From Porphyromonadaceae bacterium UBA2720 (GTDB lineage: Bacteria > Bacteroidota > Bacteroidia > Bacteroidales > Muribaculaceae), in the NCBI GenBank assembly GCA_002353885.1, contig DEKO01000145.1, positions 9,444 to 16,754 of the forward strand: a stretch of DNA of 7,311 nucleotides, in the 5' to 3' direction. Positions 1 to 5,947 of the stretch are shown here, one piece after another. The notes below the pieces were generated by a model. The model worked only from the letters and a program-made list of their open reading frames with translations. It made no database searches and was not told where the DNA came from. The translations under genes and the position numbers were made by a program. The stretch's first letter is position 1. Every line of letters starts with the position of its first letter.

Positions 1-858
1 ATTGTTGGGGCGGGACGGCGAATAATTGTTGGAACTGAAGATGTTGCCGTTGTCGTTTGTTACATCGCTTAGTTTGCTGTCCATTCGGTTCGTGCTGAAG
101 TTAACTATGGCTCCCGCGGCAAGTCGGTCGGTGAATTTGTACTTGAAAAGCCCGTTCAAGCCCAACGCGCGGTTGGTGAAATGCGTGCTCCGGTTTGAGG
201 TTTTCACATGGTCGCTGAACGTGAAGGTACGGTCAACGTCATTGATGCCTCGATTGTCATTCCAATTGGCATCGACCGACAGTTCAACCTTGCGGGTGGT
301 GTGCGACAAACTGCCTCCCAGCATGTAGCTGATGTCCTCACGCGCGACACCGCGCCCCCACACATTGCCCCGCGTGCCCAGCGACTCGTCGCGCGTGGTG
401 ATGCTGATGAACGCCACATTGGCGCCGGCGGCATATTTTGCCGGTGGAGTGGTGAGCACTTCGATTTTCTCGATGCCAGTCGCTTGCAGGTTCTTCAGCT
501 GCATGGCGACGGCATCGTCCGACATCTCCAACAGTCGGCCATCGACGACGTAGCGCACCGACGACTTGCCGGCAACGGTCACGGCGTCGCCCTCTACGGT
601 CACGCGGGGAATGCGGTCAAGCACCTCGATGCCGTTCAGTCCTTTGACGAACGCATCATTCTTGGTGAGATAAACGATGCGGTCGGGTTCTTGCTTGACC
701 ACCGTGCGGTGACCGACCACCACAATCTCGTTCAGTTCCAGCAGTTTATCCCAGTGGTTGGCAATGGAGTCAATGCTCACCGAGTCATTGTTTTCCTGAG
801 CAAAAAGGGACGCAGGGAGTAGAGCCATCAATAAGATGGCTTTCAATAGTCTGTCCAT
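1..858 (-). CDS. Outer-membrane beta-barrel receptor with TonB-type plug, 3' end outside window
   Basis: The first 286 residues are visible; the frame is open to the window edge, so the rest of the barrel is missing. A signal peptide (residues 1-20, ending SLFA|Q) indicates export. A TonB-box-like segment, NEIVVVGHR (43-51), leads into a plug domain of about 50-155. The plug has typical landmarks: LDRIPRVTVEG (80-90), VRYVVDGR (101-108), IEKIEVLTTPPAKY (129-142) and AFISITTR (149-156). From about 165 on, alternating polar and hydrophobic stretches such as VELSVDANW and GLFKYKFTDRL look like the first barrel strands. From family knowledge this is the Bacteroidetes outer-membrane beta-barrel group related to TonB-dependent receptors; the cargo is unknown. 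There is no N-terminal carboxypeptidase-like or STN signalling domain, because only about 22 residues separate the signal peptide from the TonB box. It is the fourth gene of the sigma-factor operon, 17 bp behind the small exported protein. Start at 858 is chosen because it gives the signal peptide at once. Confidence is high for the class and low for the substrate. Confidence 0.88.
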   Translation of the reverse strand, partial: MDRLLKAILLMALLPASLFAQENNDSVSIDSIANHWDKLLELNEIVVVGHRTVVKQEPDRIVYLTKNDAFVKGLNGIEVLDRIPRVTVEGDAVTVAGKSSVRYVVDGRLLEMSDDAVAMQLKNLQATGIEKIEVLTTPPAKYAAGANVAFISITTRDESLGTRGNVWGRGVAREDISYMLGGSLSHTTRKVELSVDANWNDNRGINDVDRTFTFSDHVKTSNRSTHFTNRALGLNGLFKYKFTDRLAAGAIVNFSTNRMDSKLSDVTNDNGNIFSSNNYSPSRPNN

Positions 859-875
859 AATGCGTTGTTGATTGG

Positions 876-1259
876 TTAATTAAATGCTTTCTCTTTGCCT
901 TGAATGAAGAAGAAAGCTCCGCCATGCTTGTCACGTTGCAGGCCGATGTAGATGAGCTCGCCATTGTTGACAATCTGGAGCGATGTGTACTGCCCGTCAG
1001 CTCCATTGTAGTCGGAGTATTCTTTTGCCCTCGGTGCGTCTTTTGATAGGGCATCGGCAATTTTCTTGACGATACCCGGGTTGTTCTTTACCGTCAATCC
1101 ACGATAGTAGTTGCCATTGTTCTTGTAGATGGATATCGTGACACTCTTGTCGCCATTATATCGGCCGTCAAACAGGCTCTCAACATTCAACTTCGGCGGG
1201 TTGGCATAGACCGACATTGCTGTGACGAAGCACATGATTATGATGATCAGATGTCTCAT
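876..1259 (-). CDS. Small exported protein of the sigma-factor operon, function unknown
   Basis: This 127-residue protein has a clear type I signal peptide (MRHLIIIIM..., cleavage likely after SVYA at 19), so the mature product of about 108 residues should be periplasmic or exported. There is no lipobox cysteine and no further membrane segment. Visible features are LNVESLFDGRYN (24-35), a charged VTISIYKNNGNYYRGLTV stretch (40-57) and a C-terminal GELIYIGLQRD...GGAFFFIQG beta-rich part. From memory, the LNV..LFDGR...LTV pattern resembles small Bacteroidetes proteins of the DUF6108 type, but this is not verified. Its ATG overlaps the TGA of the preceding membrane protein by 4 bp, so the two are likely translationally coupled, and the receptor gene follows after 17 bp. 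Position suggests a role between the receptor and the membrane-bound regulator, for example as a periplasmic sensor or adaptor; that is inference only. Confidence 0.85.
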   Translation of the reverse strand: MRHLIIIIMCFVTAMSVYANPPKLNVESLFDGRYNGDKSVTISIYKNNGNYYRGLTVKNNPGIVKKIADALSKDAPRAKEYSDYNGADGQYTSLQIVNNGELIYIGLQRDKHGGAFFFIQGKEKAFN

Positions 1260-1642
1260 TTCTGTTGGAATTTATGTTGCATGAATTGATTGACTTTCTC
1301 TTGTTCGGCAGCATTTTGCTGAGCCACAGTGCGCATGAATTGCTCCATCCTTGCCACATCGGCCTCAGCAATGGCATGCGCCTGATCACTGCTCGCCTTT
1401 TGACCTGCGACATAAACGATGCATTCGCTATTGTCGGCTGCTGGTGTAATCGCGAAAAACAAGGTGGCTCCCATCATTAATGCCACACATGCGGCTACAG
1501 TCCACCACCTTGTGTTGCCAGCGGTTTTGCGTTTGTGCACCGATGCATCGCCGATGCGCTGACGCAACTGTGCCGATGCACCGATAGTGCGCCGCGGCTT
1601 AAGTAGTTCTTTTATGTCTTGATATTCGTCCATGTCGGTCAT
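1256..1642 (-). CDS. Single-pass membrane protein, probable anti-sigma factor
   Basis: The protein has 128 residues in three parts. A basic cytoplasmic N-terminal region (1-46) is rich in Arg and Lys. One transmembrane segment spans about 47-66 (WTVAACVALMMGATLFFAI). A periplasmic tail (71-128) contains ECIVYVAGQKASS and a long Gln/Glu/Met-rich helix ending at QQK. The layout fits the small membrane proteins found directly behind ECF sigma genes in Bacteroidetes, which are thought to hold the sigma factor at the membrane. I see no FecR domain, no zinc-binding anti-sigma motif (HxxxCxxC) and no protease-type site, so anti-sigma function is inferred from topology and position. The start at 1642 overlaps the sigma stop codon by 4 bp (ATGA); an in-frame Met at 1633 is an alternative. 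The 3' end overlaps the next gene in the same way. Confidence 0.82.
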   Translation of the reverse strand: MTDMDEYQDIKELLKPRRTIGASAQLRQRIGDASVHKRKTAGNTRWWTVAACVALMMGATLFFAITPAADNSECIVYVAGQKASSDQAHAIAEADVARMEQFMRTVAQQNAAEQEKVNQFMQHKFQQK

Positions 1643-2124
1643 CGATTATCGGTGAAATACTTTTCCCTCAGTTTTTTCATTCCCGAATAGAACCGGGATT
1701 TTGCTGTGGATTGCGGCAGATTGAGTATGTGACTGATTTCTACAAATGATAATTCATCAACTACGTTCATTCTCACAATTTCTGCCACATTGGGCGGCAA
1801 ATCGTCCAGCAAGCGGTTGATGCGGTCGATTTCCTCTTGGTCAAGTCGCTCATCCGACTTGTCGGGCAAGTCAATGTTGTCAAACGGAACCGTCGGGAGA
1901 CGCTTTCTCCTAAACTCGTCCTGGCACAAGTTGTAGACGATTCGGAACAAGTAGCACCTCGCATCGACGACTTTCTCTCTGTTTTCAAGCAGGCGCAACA
2001 CGGCCTCGTACACAATATCCTCGGCCTCGGTGCGATCACCTGTGCGGAAGTAGGCAAACCTCGTCAGTGCGTCAAGGTTTGCCTCTATCACTTGCTCGAT
2101 ATTTCTGCGTCTGCTGCCAAACAT
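1639..2124 (-). CDS. ECF-type RNA polymerase sigma-70 factor
   Basis: This is a 161-residue sigma factor with only the two domains expected of the extracytoplasmic-function group. Region 2 covers about 17-76, including AYFRTGDRTEAEDIVYEAV and the core/-10 recognition helix DARCYLFRIVYNLCQDEFRRKR. Region 4 covers about 102-156, with LDDLPPNVAEIVRMNVVDELSF, then the helix-turn-helix VEISHILNLPQSTAKSRFYSGMKKLRE that reads the -35 element. A short acidic linker (82-101) joins them. Length is normal for the family. It directs RNA polymerase to specific promoters, probably including its own. It is the first gene of a four-gene unit with a membrane protein, an exported protein and an outer-membrane receptor, which points to control by an envelope signal. 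The start at 2124 is the first Met of the frame and gives a normal short N-terminus. No Bacteroidetes housekeeping promoter is visible upstream. Confidence 0.95.
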   Translation of the reverse strand: MFGSRRRNIEQVIEANLDALTRFAYFRTGDRTEAEDIVYEAVLRLLENREKVVDARCYLFRIVYNLCQDEFRRKRLPTVPFDNIDLPDKSDERLDQEEIDRINRLLDDLPPNVAEIVRMNVVDELSFVEISHILNLPQSTAKSRFYSGMKKLREKYFTDNR

Positions 2125-2155
2125 AGTTATTGAGCCCCATCAGGCCCTCCACTAG

Positions 2156-2190
2156 ATAAGACGCAAAAACACGAAAATCGACGAAAGGAA
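2156..2190 (-). promoter_or_regulatory. Candidate ECF-type autoregulated promoter before the sigma gene
   Basis: Reading on the minus strand, CGTCTTAT (2163-2156) lies about 31 bp before the sigma ATG. It resembles the CGTC-type -10 elements used by many ECF sigma factors. Upstream the strand is T-rich, with a TTTnCGT-like unit recurring every 10 bp. I do not see a canonical GGAAC or TGAAAC -35 element, so the -35 would have to lie in the T-rich stretch ending near 2190. No TAnnTTTG box exists between 2125 and 2280; the only match, TATGTTTG, is the start codon region itself. The call is inference from motif and position. Confidence 0.35.
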
Positions 2191-2194
2191 GTGA

Positions 2195-2220
2195 GAAAAA
2201 ATCTGTCGCATCGATCGACA
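2195..2220 (-). terminator. Weak candidate terminator behind the Fic remnant
   Basis: On the minus strand TGTCG (2220-2216) and CGACA (2208-2204) form a 5-bp stem with a 7-nt loop. It is followed by GATTTTTTCTC, a six-T tract (2201-2196). It lies about 60 bp beyond the stop of the Fic remnant and just upstream of the sigma-factor promoter region, where a transcription stop would make sense. The stem is short, so this is tentative. Confidence 0.28.
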
Positions 2221-2279
2221 TCGCCGGTTTAACAATTTCGCTGCCGCATATGTCGGGTTATGGCGAATGTGCAATGACT

Positions 2280-2597
2280 TTAGGGATTGCTTTCCACTAA
2301 TATGTAGTTGGTGCTTCTGCCGCCTTGGTCAGTTTTAGTTAAAATGCCCTTTCCTATGAGGTCTTTGATGTCGTTAAGTGCAGTGTCGGAAGAGCATTTG
2401 GTAATTTTTGCCCACTTGCCGCTGGTCAGCTTTCCAAAAAAGTTGTCAAAAAGCAAATTCAACATTTTTCGCTGCCTTTCATTGAATGTCACATTGCGGT
2501 GGCGTTCCCAGAACGCAACCTTGCGCATTACTGTCGCCACTGTGTTTTCGGTAGCATCCAATGCTTGCTCAAAGCATCTTAAGAACCACTGGTGACC
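2280..2597 (-). pseudogene. C-terminal winged-helix remnant of a Fic-family protein
   Basis: This frame encodes about 105 residues matching the C-terminal end of Bacteroidetes Fic proteins as I know them. It starts with VTKWFLRCFEQALDATENT, then FWERH, FNERQRKMLNLLFDNFFGKLT, and the winged helix KWAKITKCSSDTALNDIKDL followed by GGRSTNYIL. The catalytic Fic core (HPFxxGNGR) and the N-terminal region are absent. The matching stretch starts abruptly near 2597. The frame stays open back to 2645 with unrelated residues, and there is no ATG; the only early start would be TTG at 2561, giving 93 residues. Full Fic proteins of this type are roughly 330-380 residues. It is therefore most likely a deletion remnant beside the DUF4421-like gene. 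An alternative is a small stand-alone DNA-binding protein started from TTG, which I consider less likely. Confidence 0.78.
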
Positions 2598-2645
2598 CCA
2601 AAAATTGTTTAAACCAAGAGATTGTCCGATTATCGAGGAGAACCT

Positions 2646-3875
2646 TCAGAAGCGGATGCCTAACACGGCTGTGAGGCTGGCGATAGTGTAACCGAAGTGC
2701 CGCTGCTTGCCGGCAAAATACATGCTCGTGCCCACATTGGCCTGAAACGAGGCGAAATATCGCTTGAAGTTGTAGGTGAGCGCCAGCTTTCCGGTCATCC
2801 TGAGTGCACCACTATTAGCGGACGGTAGCGCCGAGGTGCTGTGGATGTGCTTCACACCTGTCCCTGCCAGCGCTGTGAGATTGAGCAACAACTTGGGGTT
2901 CAGCACCCAGTTGTGAGCATATCCCCCCATGAGGCAATAGTCGGTGTATCGCACATGCGAGACACCAATCTTCTCATATTCCTGCACTTGCTGCTCGGTG
3001 AGCACTGCAGGGTCTATCCTGAAGTCGTAATTATTGATGGAGAACCCGGCAAGTGCCGACCCCGCACTGCGCCGTTGAAACTTGGAGAAACAATAGGCCG
3101 CAGCCTGGGCATACTTGCGATTGTTGAAGAAGTAGGTGGCACTGACACCCATCGACTTGCGCTGCAGGGCATCCAAGTCACTTCCCCGGCGCCAGTCACC
3201 CCCCTCCAGCTTCACGCGGGCGCGCATTCGCCCGGTGTTGGTAGTCTTATGCGCCTCGGCGGTGAAGCGTGCACAAGTGAACGAGAATTCTATCATCTCG
3301 CTCGTTCCTTTGGCTCCAGAAATGCGGTCGACATCGATCGAATACCCCACCGAGACTGCCATGAACGAGAGATAGAGCCCCAAGTTGCTCGCTGCTCCGC
3401 TGGTGAACATGGCATGGTCGTTGCCATCTCCACCCGACAGGTTGTCCATCCAGTTTTGGTTTTTCAGCGTGAGTTTCCAGTTTTTTCCCGTCGGCACGAC
3501 GTGGGCCGAGTCATAGCTGTTAAAGGTCTTGTCGCCCCATGTGTAAACCTTGTAGCAGAATTCCACAAACTTAGGGTACCCCATGGTCGAGTCGGTGAAG
3601 TTGACCTTGCCGTGCTTCATGGCCCGCCACCAGTAACCCTGGTTGCGCGTCGTGTCGTAGGGTTCATTGAGTTTGTCGTTGATGCGCCGTGTGATGTCCT
3701 GCTTGAGTTGCTGCAGCTTGTTCTGCCGCACGATGGTGTCTTGCTGAATGGTGCTCGCCGCATGCTGCTCGACTGCCTGCGCACACACGAGCGACGGCAC
3801 CCAGAGCATGAGCACCACAAAGACAAGCAACCTTATCGGCTGCCATCTAAGTTTTGCATCTGATTGACAACTCAT
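2646..3875 (-). CDS. DUF4421-like outer-membrane beta-barrel protein
   Basis: The protein has about 409 residues from the chosen start. A signal peptide (1-34: a basic start, RLLVFVVLMLWVPSLV, cleavage near CAQA) shows export. A helical charged stretch follows (about 42-75, QNKLQQLKQDITRRINDKLN). Then come long amphipathic strands such as LGLYLSFMAVSVGYSIDV (165-182) and KLALTYNFKRYFASFQANV (363-381), ending in a terminal Phe (LGIRF), a usual outer-membrane barrel signature. The VVPTGKNWKLTLKNQNW segment (126-142) followed by the GLYLSF..VSVGYSID part matches my recollection of DUF4421 proteins in Bacteroidetes. The family's function is unknown. The frame is open up to 4235, but that extension overlaps the upstream lipoprotein gene and reads as out-of-frame residues. 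Starts at 3890 (MNWLEM) or 3875 (MSCQSD) are realistic; 3875 gives the more usual signal peptide. It follows the lipoprotein gene by 28 bp (13 bp from 3890), so co-transcription is likely. Confidence 0.8.
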   Translation of the reverse strand: MSCQSDAKLRWQPIRLLVFVVLMLWVPSLVCAQAVEQHAASTIQQDTIVRQNKLQQLKQDITRRINDKLNEPYDTTRNQGYWWRAMKHGKVNFTDSTMGYPKFVEFCYKVYTWGDKTFNSYDSAHVVPTGKNWKLTLKNQNWMDNLSGGDGNDHAMFTSGAASNLGLYLSFMAVSVGYSIDVDRISGAKGTSEMIEFSFTCARFTAEAHKTTNTGRMRARVKLEGGDWRRGSDLDALQRKSMGVSATYFFNNRKYAQAAAYCFSKFQRRSAGSALAGFSINNYDFRIDPAVLTEQQVQEYEKIGVSHVRYTDYCLMGGYAHNWVLNPKLLLNLTALAGTGVKHIHSTSALPSANSGALRMTGKLALTYNFKRYFASFQANVGTSMYFAGKQRHFGYTIASLTAVLGIRF

Positions 3876-3903
3876 CTCAAGCCAATTCATTGCACACGAG
3901 ATG

Positions 3904-5028
3904 CTAGAGCACGGTGAAATCTTTAACGCGTAGGCCAGGGTAAACCTTAACAATCTCTCCATTGCGCCAGAGCACCGATGTTGTGGTGGACTCTCCGTCA
4001 GCATCAATGCCGTGTTCCAAAGTGACCACATAGACATCGTTGCCATAAGCCATGACCTCGATTGCCTCTGACAGGTCACAAGTGGGGTCATGCAGCAAGT
4101 GAATGATCTCGTTGTCGCGCCACAGCGTTGCCACCCTGCCCCCTGACTCGATGGCCTCATCGCCTGCGGCATAGATGTGCCCGTCGCAGACCGTGACCGA
4201 ATGTACCGTTCCAGCGTATGGGTCGCTCTCGTCAAAGTGGGTCAGCGGCAAAATCTGCAGCTGCTTGTCGTTCCAGACCACCGGTCGGTCGTCGACACTG
4301 CCACCAATGAGTGTGTGTACCACATCGTAGGCATAAACGCTGTTGCACTCTCCCGACTCGGTTCCTGGCGGCACAGGCAGAAACTCTGCCGTGTATCTGC
4401 CCTTGTGCTCGGTGTAGAGCACAGGCATGAAAATGAATCCATCTTCATCGACCTGATTGGCACCGACCACATAGCACTTGCCCTCGCTCACAGCCAGCGC
4501 CTGAGCAGCCGGTGCGAAATGCTCGCCATCTTCGATGGGAAAAATTCCACTGTTTTTCAATACATTGGGATAGTCAAGCAGATAGATATAATAGTCCCAC
4601 TTGCCAATGCCATAAATCCAGTGGTCGACATCCTCGATAAAGTCGACGTGCAGGGTGTTCCACTTGCCATTCTTCCAGTAACCGACCTTCGCATTGCCGT
4701 TCTTCTCGTATGTGCCTGACACAAAATAGTCATCGCCCTCACTGATGATTTGGCTGGCGAAGGTGCAATAAGGCAACTGCATCACCTGCTCGAAATTCTG
4801 GTTATAGATGACCCCTTCTGATGTGAGCAGCAACACCGTACGCTTGTCAATGGGCTTGAATGGCTCATCGGCCGAGTCTTTGGAGCACGATGACAGTGAC
4901 ATCGCCGATGCCACAACAATCATAGACATCACCCATGCCGCCCACCCATGGTGAACAAATCTAGCTGCCGCTTTCGCTTCTTTATTGCTTCTGAGCCGGT
5001 CGGAGAGCCGAATAATATATCCTTTCAT
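3904..5028 (-). CDS. Lipoprotein with beta-propeller-like repeats
   Basis: The 374-residue product carries a lipoprotein signal: a long basic start, then AWVMSMIVVASAMSLSSC with the lipid-bearing Cys at 48, followed by SKDSADE. The acidic residues just after the Cys are compatible with surface export in Bacteroidetes, but this is not decisive. The mature part shows at least five related units in which a strand like YVVG or YAAG precedes a W/Y-x-NG turn. They lie at about 101-126 (VGYWKNGKWNTL), 185-217, 236-262 (VVWNDKQLQIL), 284-312 (ATLWRDNEIIHLL) and 332-363 (SVLWRNGEIVKVY). This spacing suggests a propeller, possibly with one or two more degenerate blades in 63-170. No catalytic residues can be named, and the function is unknown. 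The frame opens at 5094, but a promoter box at 5062-5069 lies inside that extension, so 5028 is preferred; an internal Met at 4929 would give a shorter, more typical lipoprotein signal. It heads a unit with the DUF4421-like gene. Confidence 0.85.
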   Translation of the reverse strand: MKGYIIRLSDRLRSNKEAKAAARFVHHGWAAWVMSMIVVASAMSLSSCSKDSADEPFKPIDKRTVLLLTSEGVIYNQNFEQVMQLPYCTFASQIISEGDDYFVSGTYEKNGNAKVGYWKNGKWNTLHVDFIEDVDHWIYGIGKWDYYIYLLDYPNVLKNSGIFPIEDGEHFAPAAQALAVSEGKCYVVGANQVDEDGFIFMPVLYTEHKGRYTAEFLPVPPGTESGECNSVYAYDVVHTLIGGSVDDRPVVWNDKQLQILPLTHFDESDPYAGTVHSVTVCDGHIYAAGDEAIESGGRVATLWRDNEIIHLLHDPTCDLSEAIEVMAYGNDVYVVTLEHGIDADGESTTTSVLWRNGEIVKVYPGLRVKDFTVL

Positions 5029-5061
5029 TGCAACTATTATTATTGATTGCCTTATCCACCG

Positions 5062-5097
5062 CAAAGATATAAAAAAATAGTGCAAATTGAGCACAAA
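5062..5097 (-). promoter_or_regulatory. Bacteroidetes-type housekeeping promoter for the lipoprotein unit
   Basis: On the minus strand TATCTTTG (5069-5062) matches the TAnnTTTG -7 element of Bacteroidetes promoters, in a very AT-rich context. Two TTTG candidates for the -33 element lie upstream, with spacers of 13 bp (5086-5083) and 24 bp (5097-5094). Neither matches the usual 19-21 bp, so the -33 assignment is open. Transcription would begin about 25-30 bp before the ATG at 5028. The AT-rich stretch 5100-5160 contains nothing else I can name. Confidence 0.6.
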
Positions 5098-5208
5098 ATA
5101 AAATGAAAGACCAAGTTTTTCATTTTTTTGCCGAAATGCCGCCTAATTTATCTATATATTCTTAGGTGGTGTTAAGAGATTGACAATTCTGTTGATCGCT
5201 GTCAACCT

Positions 5209-5245
5209 TTACAGCCTGGCTGTGAGATGAGCAGCCAGGCTGTAA
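5209..5245 (-). terminator. Strong hairpin behind the FKBP gene, probable terminator
   Basis: A perfect 14-bp inverted repeat (TTACAGCCTGGCTG at 5209-5222 and CAGCCAGGCTGTAA at 5232-5245) encloses a 9-nt loop. It stands about 105 bp beyond the stop of the FKBP gene and before the promoter of the next unit, where a transcript end is expected. There is no U-run on either strand, so it may stop RNA polymerase inefficiently, act as an RNA 3'-end stabiliser, or be a protein site. The 322-bp gap 5029-5350 otherwise holds only the lipoprotein promoter and a small weak repeat (TTGACA/TGTCAA, 5180-5205). The 60-codon frame across the hairpin (5162-5344) has no protein-like features. Confidence 0.55.
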
Positions 5246-5350
5246 TGTGGTGAGTTTGAATTGAGAATGACTAGCCTCACCGCTTGTTTCTCGCATCCAG
5301 TTCTTGATCAACCAACGATTGAAGTTACCATAGCTGTGTGGCACATTGGC

Positions 5351-5893
5351 TCATGGCTTAACCTCGTAGGTATAGATGTTGTCGAGCTTGATGTCGAACA
5401 CCAGCGTTGAGAAGGGTTTGATAACCGATCCCATGGACGATGATCCATAACCCATCATATAGGGGACGACCACACGACAACTGTCGCCCACATGCATCTG
5501 CATGATGCCCAATGCCCATCCCTCAATGCCAGCATTGAGGGAAAAACGTGTGATGCTGTCGCGCGGTGCTGTGCTCAGATAGCTTGAGTCGAAAGGCGTG
5601 GCATCGTAGAGTGTGCCACGATACTTGACCTCGACTGTGCTTGTGAGCAATGGCTTGAGGTTGCCCCGGGTGAGCATGGTGTCGTTAAACCAGTGCATAA
5701 GCACCTTACCATTTGGGTCCCAAGGGGCTGTGACGGTCTTGTAAAAGGCCGTGTTGCCCTGCTGAGCCTCAAACCACTCGTTGTTGGCCTTGCGCCAGTC
5801 CTTGTATTTATCCTCGACATCGTTTTTCAGGCACGAGCTGAGCACAAAGCCCATCACACCAAGCAAGCCGATGACTAACAACAGTTTCTTCAT
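5351..5893 (-). CDS. FKBP-type peptidyl-prolyl cis-trans isomerase lipoprotein
   Basis: The 180-residue protein begins with a lipoprotein signal (MKKLLLVIGLLGVMGFVLSSC, lipid Cys at 21). It then has a helical, charged linker (22-55) and one FKBP domain from about 85 to 174. FKBP-fold landmarks are VEVKYRGTLYD (87-97), PFDSS (100-104), FSLNAGIEGWALGI (117-130), MHVGDSCRVVVPYMMGYG (133-150) and TLVFDIKLDNI (163-173). Residues corresponding to the pocket of FKBP12 are mostly kept: Tyr91, Phe101, Asp102, Phe117, Trp126, Tyr149 and Phe166. The loop usually reading IPPN is changed (SSSMGSVIKPFS). It should catalyse prolyl isomerisation and help fold envelope proteins at the periplasmic side of a membrane. 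It lies 89 bp behind the glycyl-tRNA synthetase gene with no TAnnTTTG box between them, so readthrough from that gene is likely. ATG at 5893 is chosen because the signal peptide begins there. Confidence 0.93.
   Translation of the reverse strand: MKKLLLVIGLLGVMGFVLSSCLKNDVEDKYKDWRKANNEWFEAQQGNTAFYKTVTAPWDPNGKVLMHWFNDTMLTRGNLKPLLTSTVEVKYRGTLYDATPFDSSYLSTAPRDSITRFSLNAGIEGWALGIMQMHVGDSCRVVVPYMMGYGSSSMGSVIKPFSTLVFDIKLDNIYTYEVKP
5519..5542. repeat. 24-bp near-perfect palindrome inside the FKBP gene
   Basis: TCCCTCAATGC (5519-5529) and GCATTGAGGGA (5532-5542) are perfect inverted arms separated by only 2 bp (CA). The 24 bp correspond exactly to eight codons, Ser118 to Gly125, next to Trp126 in the active-site wall. 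The mRNA could form a very stable hairpin here. It may be chance from codon choice or a regulatory structure. Confidence 0.7.
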
Positions 5894-5901
5894 ATTCTTC
5901 A

Positions 5902-5936
5902 GACGTTAGACGTTAGACTTTAGCCTCTAGACCTTA
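5902..5936. repeat. Heptanucleotide repeat array 1, five units
   Basis: Five consecutive 7-bp units on the plus strand: GACGTTA, GACGTTA, GACTTTA, GCCTCTA, GACCTTA. The first two are identical and the others drift by one to three bases. The array sits 8 bp before the FKBP start codon, on the 5' side of that gene. Such heptad tracts are a feature of intergenic DNA in several bacteria; no function is evident. Confidence 0.75.
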
Positions 5937-5947
5937 GTCGCGGCAGC

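Noticed and set aside
208..822. 204-residue open frame on the plus strand
   Set aside because: It is antisense to the receptor gene, whose minus-strand reading shows a clear signal peptide and plug motifs.
2118..2125. TATGTTTG on the minus strand as a housekeeping -7 box
   Set aside because: It coincides with the start codon of the sigma factor, so it cannot serve as that gene's promoter.
2841..3863. 340-residue open frame on the plus strand
   Set aside because: It is antisense to the DUF4421-like gene, has no signal or recognisable domain, and its His/Arg/Val-rich composition fits a shadow of the real frame.
3876..4235. N-terminal extension of the DUF4421-like frame, giving 529 residues
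   Set aside because: It overlaps the lipoprotein gene in another frame, reads as low-quality Ser/Arg/Met-rich sequence, and a normal signal peptide starts at 3875 or 3890.
4177..4719. 180-residue open frame on the plus strand
   Set aside because: It is antisense to the propeller-like lipoprotein and shows no domain.
5029..5094. Upstream start of the lipoprotein at 5094
   Set aside because: The extension contains the TATCTTTG promoter box, so it would not be transcribed from that promoter; the Met at 5028 follows it at a sensible distance.
5162..5344. 60-residue minus-strand frame in the intergenic region
   Set aside because: It runs across the 14-bp hairpin, has no recognisable motif, and lies where a transcript end is expected.
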